Shown in pieces: positions 13,585-16,820 of a stretch of DNA of 16,820 nucleotides. The stretch is from the NCBI RefSeq assembly GCF_003465825.1, contig NZ_QSBV01000027.1, positions 1 through 16,820 of the forward strand, read 5' to 3'. This stretch comes from Collinsella sp. AF02-46-1. GTDB taxonomy: Bacteria; Actinomycetota; Coriobacteriia; Coriobacteriales; Coriobacteriaceae. The notes below the pieces were generated by a model. It ran no database searches. It was not told the DNA's origin and saw only the letters and a program-made list of their open reading frames with translations. The first letter of the stretch is position 1; each line of letters begins with the position of its first letter. Both the position numbers and the translations under genes were made by a program.

Positions 13585-14547
13585 CTACTCGTGGATGCGA
13601 GTACCGGAGAGGCCGGCCATGGTCTCGGCGGCCTTGTCCAGGGCGCCGATGATGCAGGTGCGGCCCTTGCGGGAGCGGGCGAACTTGATGGCGGCGCGGA
13701 CCTTGGGCTCCATGGAACCCTTGCCGAACTGGCCCTCGTCGGCCAGGCGCTCGGCCTCGTCGGCGGTGAGGTCCTCGAGCTCCTCCTGGTTGGGCTTGCC
13801 AAAGTTGATGGCGACATGCTCGACGGCGGTCAGCAGGAACAGAACGTCGGCGTCGCAGTCCTCGGCCAGCAGCTCGCCGCCCAGGTCCTTGTCGATGACG
13901 GCGGGAACGCCCTTGTAGCAGCCCTTGTTCTCGTAGTCGCGGACGACGGGGATGCCGCCGCCACCGCAGGCGATGACGATGAACTCGTTGTCGAGCAGGT
14001 TGAGGATGGAGTCAGCCTCGACGATCTTCTTGGGATCGGGGGAAGCGACGACGCGACGCCAGCCGCGGCCGGAATCCTCGACGAAGACCTTGGAGGGATC
14101 CTCGGCCATGAACTCCTTGGCCTGCTCCTCGGTGTAGAAGGGGCCGATCGGCTTGGTCGGGTTCTTGAACGCGGGATCGTCGGGGTCGCACTCGATCTGG
14201 GTGACGACGGTGGCGGCGTGCCAACGCTTATAGCGCTTGTGCATCTCGCGGCCGATGCCCTGCTGCAGGTGGTAGCCGATGTAGCCCTGGGACATGGCGC
14301 CGCACTCGGGCAGCGGCATCTCGGGGGTGCCGATGGCGTCGTGGGCGGCGGCGAAGGCGTTCTGGATCATGCCGACCTGCGGGCCGTTGCCGTGGGTGAT
14401 GATGATCTCATTACCCTGCTCGATAAGACCGAGGAGGGCGTGGGCGGTGTTGCTCACGGCCTGGATCTGCTCGACGGGGTTGTTGCCGAGGGCGTTGCCG
14501 CCAAGGGCGACGACAATACGATCGGGCTTGCCAAGAGGCTTAGACAT
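13585..14547 (-). CDS. arcC: Carbamate kinase
   Basis: 320 residues from the chosen start, the normal length. It reversibly transfers phosphate between carbamoyl phosphate and ADP, giving ATP, ammonia and CO2 in the last step of the arginine deiminase and related catabolic pathways. Family motifs: ALGGNALG (14-21), THGNGPQVG (51-59), ACGGGGIPV (193-201), DKDLGGELLAE (219-229), NFGKPNQ (248-254) and GQFGKGSMEPK (272-282). An upstream start at 14583 would add 12 residues. ATG 14547 is preferred because AAAGGA lies about 9 nt before it and the protein then begins as homologues do. No arginine deiminase or carbamoyltransferase is in the window; the gene stands alone with its own terminator. The nearby permease and amidohydrolase might feed the same catabolism, but that is inference. 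Codons are strongly GC-ending, suggesting good expression. Confidence 0.95.
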   Translation of the reverse strand: MSKPLGKPDRIVVALGGNALGNNPVEQIQAVSNTAHALLGLIEQGNEIIITHGNGPQVGMIQNAFAAAHDAIGTPEMPLPECGAMSQGYIGYHLQQGIGREMHKRYKRWHAATVVTQIECDPDDPAFKNPTKPIGPFYTEEQAKEFMAEDPSKVFVEDSGRGWRRVVASPDPKKIVEADSILNLLDNEFIVIACGGGGIPVVRDYENKGCYKGVPAVIDKDLGGELLAEDCDADVLFLLTAVEHVAINFGKPNQEELEDLTADEAERLADEGQFGKGSMEPKVRAAIKFARSRKGRTCIIGALDKAAETMAGLSGTRIHE

Positions 14548-14569
14548 TGCTGGAATCCTTTCTGTAAAA

Positions 14570-14960
14570 GGCCTACAACCCATTAATAACCCGCGTCCGT
14601 GCGATACGCGAGTTTATTAAGGTTTATATTCTCTTTATCGCTCATTTTATTCATTTTGAAAACAGTTGAACGGTGAACGGTCGTTTTTACCCGCTCAGCG
14701 TAAGGAATCCCAGCTCACGCATGTTTACGTCATCTACGTGCGACTTTATTTAATTAGAGCAGAGATTAGGCTGGATTATGCAAACTATATCTTTGCTAAA
14801 CACATAACCGACACTGCAATTATTTACTCGCACTATACGAGATTCTATGCACTTGCAAGACAAGTATGCACCCCTGCAATAACACGGGGCTTTTCATCCA
14901 ACAAAAGGGATAGCCAATCGCGCTTCACCCCGCGGCAAGCGACTGTGAGTTTGCAGTATA
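14570..14960. other. AT-rich intergenic stretch, no gene recognised
   Basis: Base composition drops sharply compared with the flanking genes, with runs such as TTTATTTAATTA. The only open frame of note (plus strand, from a TTG at 14666 to 14986) lacks a ribosome binding site and resembles nothing I know, so I do not call it. TATGCAC occurs twice 19 bp apart (14846-14852, 14865-14871), each followed shortly by GCAA. A weak CCCC/GGGG hairpin with TTTT follows near 14874-14896. The stretch probably contains the carbamate kinase promoter and otherwise looks like acquired or decaying DNA. Confidence 0.4.
14645..14654 (-). promoter_or_regulatory. ARG-box-like half site upstream of carbamate kinase
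   Basis: On the minus strand ATGAATAAAA matches the left half and centre of the ArgR/AhrC operator consensus (ATGAATAAAAATKCA in Bacillus terms). The right half is not conserved (TGAGCG follows). It is about 100 nt before the arcC start in an AT-rich stretch where several -10-like hexamers (TAAAGA, TATAAA) occur. ArgR control would make sense for an arginine-catabolic kinase, but the AT-richness makes chance matches likely. Confidence 0.25.
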
Positions 14961-14961
14961 G

Positions 14962-15132
14962 AACTTTACCGTCGGCTACTGCATGAACGCTGCCGACGCC
15001 CTTTCGCTCCTGCGCGCCCAAGCAGCCGAGAACGCTAACGGCGCCACTGCCAACTTGGCCACCCTCAACAACGGCGCCGCCAACCTTTTCGCAAAGTACC
15101 GTGCTGGCTCGCTGGCTTTGAGGCCTAAGTGA
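14962..15132 (+). pseudogene. Possible remnant of a small or truncated coding region
   Basis: After a stop at 14959-14961 the frame is open to TGA 15130-15132, with ATG at 14983 giving 49 residues. Unlike the AT-rich DNA before it, this piece has GC-ending codons and an Ala/Asn/Leu-rich helical composition (it begins MNAADALSLLRAQAAENA), with a basic C-terminus. No ribosome binding site precedes the ATG. That looks like the 3' end of a gene whose front has been lost, rather than a working small gene. I do not recognise the family. The minus-strand frame over the same bases looks like a shadow. Confidence 0.3.
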
Positions 15133-15138
15133 GCTTTG

Positions 15139-15234
15139 CTATTTGCCAATTTTTGTATGATTTGGGTCAAATCTATTTGCCAATTTTTGTATGATTAGGG
15201 GCAAATCTATTTGCAAATTTTTGTCATTGAGGGG
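15139..15234. repeat. 34-bp tandem repeats upstream of the AAA/DUF4143 ATPase
   Basis: Two full copies (15139-15172 and 15173-15206) differ at two positions. A third, partial and more diverged copy (15207-15234) runs into the ribosome binding site. The unit begins CTATTTGCCAATTTTTG, contains the -10-like TATGAT (15156-15161, 15190-15195) and ends CAAAT, so that each junction makes CAAAT-CT-ATTTG, a short inverted repeat. The layout is that of repeated operators or promoter duplications. The GAGGGG ribosome binding site corresponds to TAGGGG of copy 2. Confidence 0.8.
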
Positions 15235-15239
15235 TCTTA

Positions 15240-16601
15240 ATGCTACGCCGTAAGGTCACTGACAGGCTTTTGAGCTGGAAGAACAACTCCAATAAAGCGT
15301 TGCTTGTCACTGGTACGCGTCAGATTGGCAAGAGCTATGCAATTCGCGCGTTTGGAAAGAGCAACTACGCTTCGTATTATGAGGTCAATCTGCTACTCGA
15401 TGCCGAGGCAAGAGACGTACTTGTTGGCGCTAAGAACTCCATTGACTTCATCAACCGTGTGGCCCTTCTTGCGGATGCACCGCTTGTTGAAGGAGACACG
15501 CTTATCTTCGTCGATGAGATTCAGGAGTATCCACAGATCGTTACACTTATGAAGGCGCTGGTCGAGGACGGACGCTTTAGCTATGTCTTCTCGGGGTCTA
15601 TGCTTGGGACTGAGTTTAAGGGAATCTCTTCTTTTCCGGTGGGGTATGTCGAGCACATTGTTATGCGACCGATGGATTTTGAAGAGTTCTGTTGGGCAAA
15701 CAGCATCAGCGAGAATGTGCTTGCAGACATTCGCAGCTGCCTTGTCGAGAGACGTCCCGTCGAAAACTATATTCATGAGGCGATGCTCAAAAACTTTAGA
15801 GCCTATATCGTTTGCGGCGGCATGCCAGAGGTCGTTCAGAACTATATCGATTCGGGCTATTCGCTCGTGAGAACGCGTGAGCTTCAAATTCAGCTAGTCG
15901 ATCAGTACAAAAGCGATATCTCTAAATATGCATCGACTCGAGCGTTTAACGTTCGCTCCATTTTCGAGCAAATTCCCGTTCAGCTCGAGGCGGAATCCCA
16001 TCGCTTTATTGTTTCGTCTCTGGGTGAGGGGGCTCGTCTTCAAAAATACAAGCAAGATTTCCTATGGCTTGTTAACGCAGGCGTCGGTTTGATGGTCGCC
16101 CAGGCGACGGAGGCACGGAGTCCTCTTAAGAGGACAGAGAAGGCGACCGCCTTCAAACTATACGAGTCCGATACAGGAATGCTCGCATCGCGATATCCCG
16201 GCAGCACGGCACGCGCTGTATATCTAGATATGAAAACCCCCAACCTCGGCGGTCTCTATGAAAACGTGGTCGCGCAGGAACTCGTTGCCCTCGGGGCGGA
16301 TGCGTGGTACTACCAGACGCGTGAAGTCGGTGAAGTTGACTTTGTGGTCGAAGGCACCCGCGGGCACGTTGTCCCAATCGAGGTCAAATCGGGCAAGAAG
16401 GTTCGATCCCATGCGGCCCTCGATCGCCTGATGAGTGTGGGCGAGTACAAGATTCCCGAGGCCGTTGTGCTGAGCCACGAAAACCTTAGCGAAGAGGGCA
16501 AGATCCTGTACGTTCCAATCTATATGACATTCTGCCTCGATGAGTTTATGGAAAAGGACGACCCCAACAACGACTTCTCGTTTGCACCCATATCTCTCTA
16601 G
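15240..16601 (+). CDS. AAA-type ATPase with DUF4143 C-terminal domain
   Basis: 453 residues, typical for the widespread AAA_14 + DUF4143 proteins. N-terminal ATPase: Walker A GTRQIGKS (25-32), Walker B LIFVDEIQ (88-95) and a sensor-like FSGS (117-120). The C-terminal DUF4143 region ends in a PD-(D/E)xK nuclease-like pattern: E341, EVDF (365-368) and IEVKSGKK (380-387). The biological role of this family is not established; proposals include mobile-element or defence-related functions. ATG start with GAGGGG 5 nt upstream. It uses more A/T-ending and rare codons (AGA, ATA, TTT) than the metabolic genes to the left, and is preceded by AT-rich DNA and tandem repeats, consistent with acquisition by transfer. 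It is alone on the plus strand; a non-U-tract hairpin follows. Confidence 0.9.
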   Translation: MLRRKVTDRLLSWKNNSNKALLVTGTRQIGKSYAIRAFGKSNYASYYEVNLLLDAEARDVLVGAKNSIDFINRVALLADAPLVEGDTLIFVDEIQEYPQIVTLMKALVEDGRFSYVFSGSMLGTEFKGISSFPVGYVEHIVMRPMDFEEFCWANSISENVLADIRSCLVERRPVENYIHEAMLKNFRAYIVCGGMPEVVQNYIDSGYSLVRTRELQIQLVDQYKSDISKYASTRAFNVRSIFEQIPVQLEAESHRFIVSSLGEGARLQKYKQDFLWLVNAGVGLMVAQATEARSPLKRTEKATAFKLYESDTGMLASRYPGSTARAVYLDMKTPNLGGLYENVVAQELVALGADAWYYQTREVGEVDFVVEGTRGHVVPIEVKSGKKVRSHAALDRLMSVGEYKIPEAVVLSHENLSEEGKILYVPIYMTFCLDEFMEKDDPNNDFSFAPISL

Positions 16602-16651
16602 GCCATCTGGGTCCGCAACCAGGTCCCCCTCTATGCCCAAAGCAGCGCGTG

Positions 16652-16674
16652 GTTTCGCGGCAAAGCCGCGAAAC
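16652..16674. other. Perfect 10-bp hairpin downstream of the ATPase
   Basis: GTTTCGCGGC (16652-16661) and GCCGCGAAAC (16665-16674) form a perfect stem with a 3-nt AAA loop. There is no T-run on either strand, so it is not a classical intrinsic terminator. It lies between the convergent ATPase gene and the partial gene at the right edge and could protect 3' ends or be a Rho-independent remnant. The rest of 16602-16710 shows nothing recognisable. Confidence 0.5.
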
Positions 16675-16710
16675 AGCGACCGGGACAAGACACCCCACCA
16701 ACCACGTCCC

Positions 16711-16820
16711 TCATTCAGCCCCACAATCCGAGGACGTAGTCGTAGCAGGATCTGAGGGCTGACCTTCGCGGACATTCCGCACACTGATATCTTCTGTATT
16801 GAAGACGTCGATGATGCACC
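16711..16820 (-). CDS. C-terminal end of a gene entering from the right edge
   Basis: On the minus strand one frame is open from the window edge to TGA at 16711-16713, giving about 35 residues that begin CIIDVFNTEDISVRNV and end SSDCGAE. It has the most protein-like composition of the three minus frames (one other is also open, one stops in the same area), with an acidic, Ser/Thr-rich tail typical of a C-terminus. The family cannot be recognised from so little. It would be convergent with the ATPase gene. Confidence 0.45.
   Translation of the reverse strand, partial: CIIDVFNTEDISVRNVREGQPSDPATTTSSDCGAE

Noticed and set aside
13235..13918. Plus-strand open frame running through the inverted-repeat element into the antisense of arcC
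   Set aside because: It crosses non-coding repeat units and the terminator, then reads antisense to carbamate kinase; not a real gene.
13591..14586. 331-codon plus-strand open frame opposite carbamate kinase
   Set aside because: Mirror of a gene with all carbamate kinase motifs; translation is Gly/Leu/Val/Asp-rich low complexity.
14666..14986. 106-codon plus-strand frame in the AT-rich stretch
   Set aside because: TTG start, no ribosome binding site, no family resemblance, and Tyr/Ile-rich composition explained by the AT-rich DNA.
15139..15234. Considered a CRISPR array for the tandem repeats
   Set aside because: The repeats are contiguous, with no unique spacers, and only about three copies; no cas gene is nearby.
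16224..16784. Minus-strand frame of 186 codons overlapping the end of the ATPase gene
   Set aside because: Antisense to the nuclease-like part of the ATPase; the other minus frame at the right edge gives a more natural C-terminus.

Overview
The window looks like a chromosomal segment of a GC-rich Gram-positive gut actinobacterium. Class Coriobacteriia, probably Collinsella or a close relative, is my best guess. It rests on the strongly GC-ending codons, the repeated LytTR-type two-component systems with short two-helix sensors, and the gene set (UMF1 transporter, PF00882 phospholipase-like protein, carbamate kinase, DUF4143 ATPase). No rRNA or tRNA is present to confirm it. Nearly all genes are on the minus strand. 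Only the C39-like peptidase and the AAA/DUF4143 ATPase are on the plus strand.

Layout, left to right. 1-228: unassigned structured sequence ending in a strong bidirectional terminator. 229-696 (-): YfcE-type phosphodiesterase. 793-4109 (-): an operon read glycosyltransferase -> sensor kinase -> LytTR regulator; the first two genes overlap by ATGA. 4281-5540 (-): UMF1/Atg22-like MFS transporter. 5642-6586 (-): zinc-dependent phospholipase C-like protein with its own candidate promoter. 6679-8843 (-): a second sensor kinase/LytTR pair paralogous to the first. 8955-11815 (-): APC permease and imidazolonepropionase-like amidohydrolase, probably one uptake-and-hydrolysis unit. 12177-13211 (+): membrane-anchored C39-like cysteine peptidase. 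13209-13478: a 270-bp inverted-repeat element. 13585-14547 (-): carbamate kinase. 14548-15239: an AT-rich stretch with a small remnant-like reading frame and 34-bp tandem repeats. 15240-16601 (+): AAA/DUF4143 ATPase. 16711-16820 (-): C-terminus of a gene running in from the right.

Functionally, the left two thirds is devoted to sensing and envelope functions: two LytS-like kinase/LytTR pairs, a glycosyltransferase co-translated with one kinase, a transporter and a phospholipase-like protein. The middle is amino-acid or amide metabolism: permease, amidohydrolase, and carbamate kinase, which makes ATP from carbamoyl phosphate.

The most unusual items are the following. (1) The 270-bp element has near-perfect terminal inverted repeats around three degenerate tandem palindromic units. 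It appears to have inserted at a TA and to have created the present stop codon of the C39-like gene. (2) The 34-bp tandem repeats run into the ribosome binding site of the AAA/DUF4143 ATPase. (3) Intrinsic terminators recur only 21-39 nt upstream of same-strand start codons. No CRISPR array, prophage or recognisable autonomous insertion sequence was seen.
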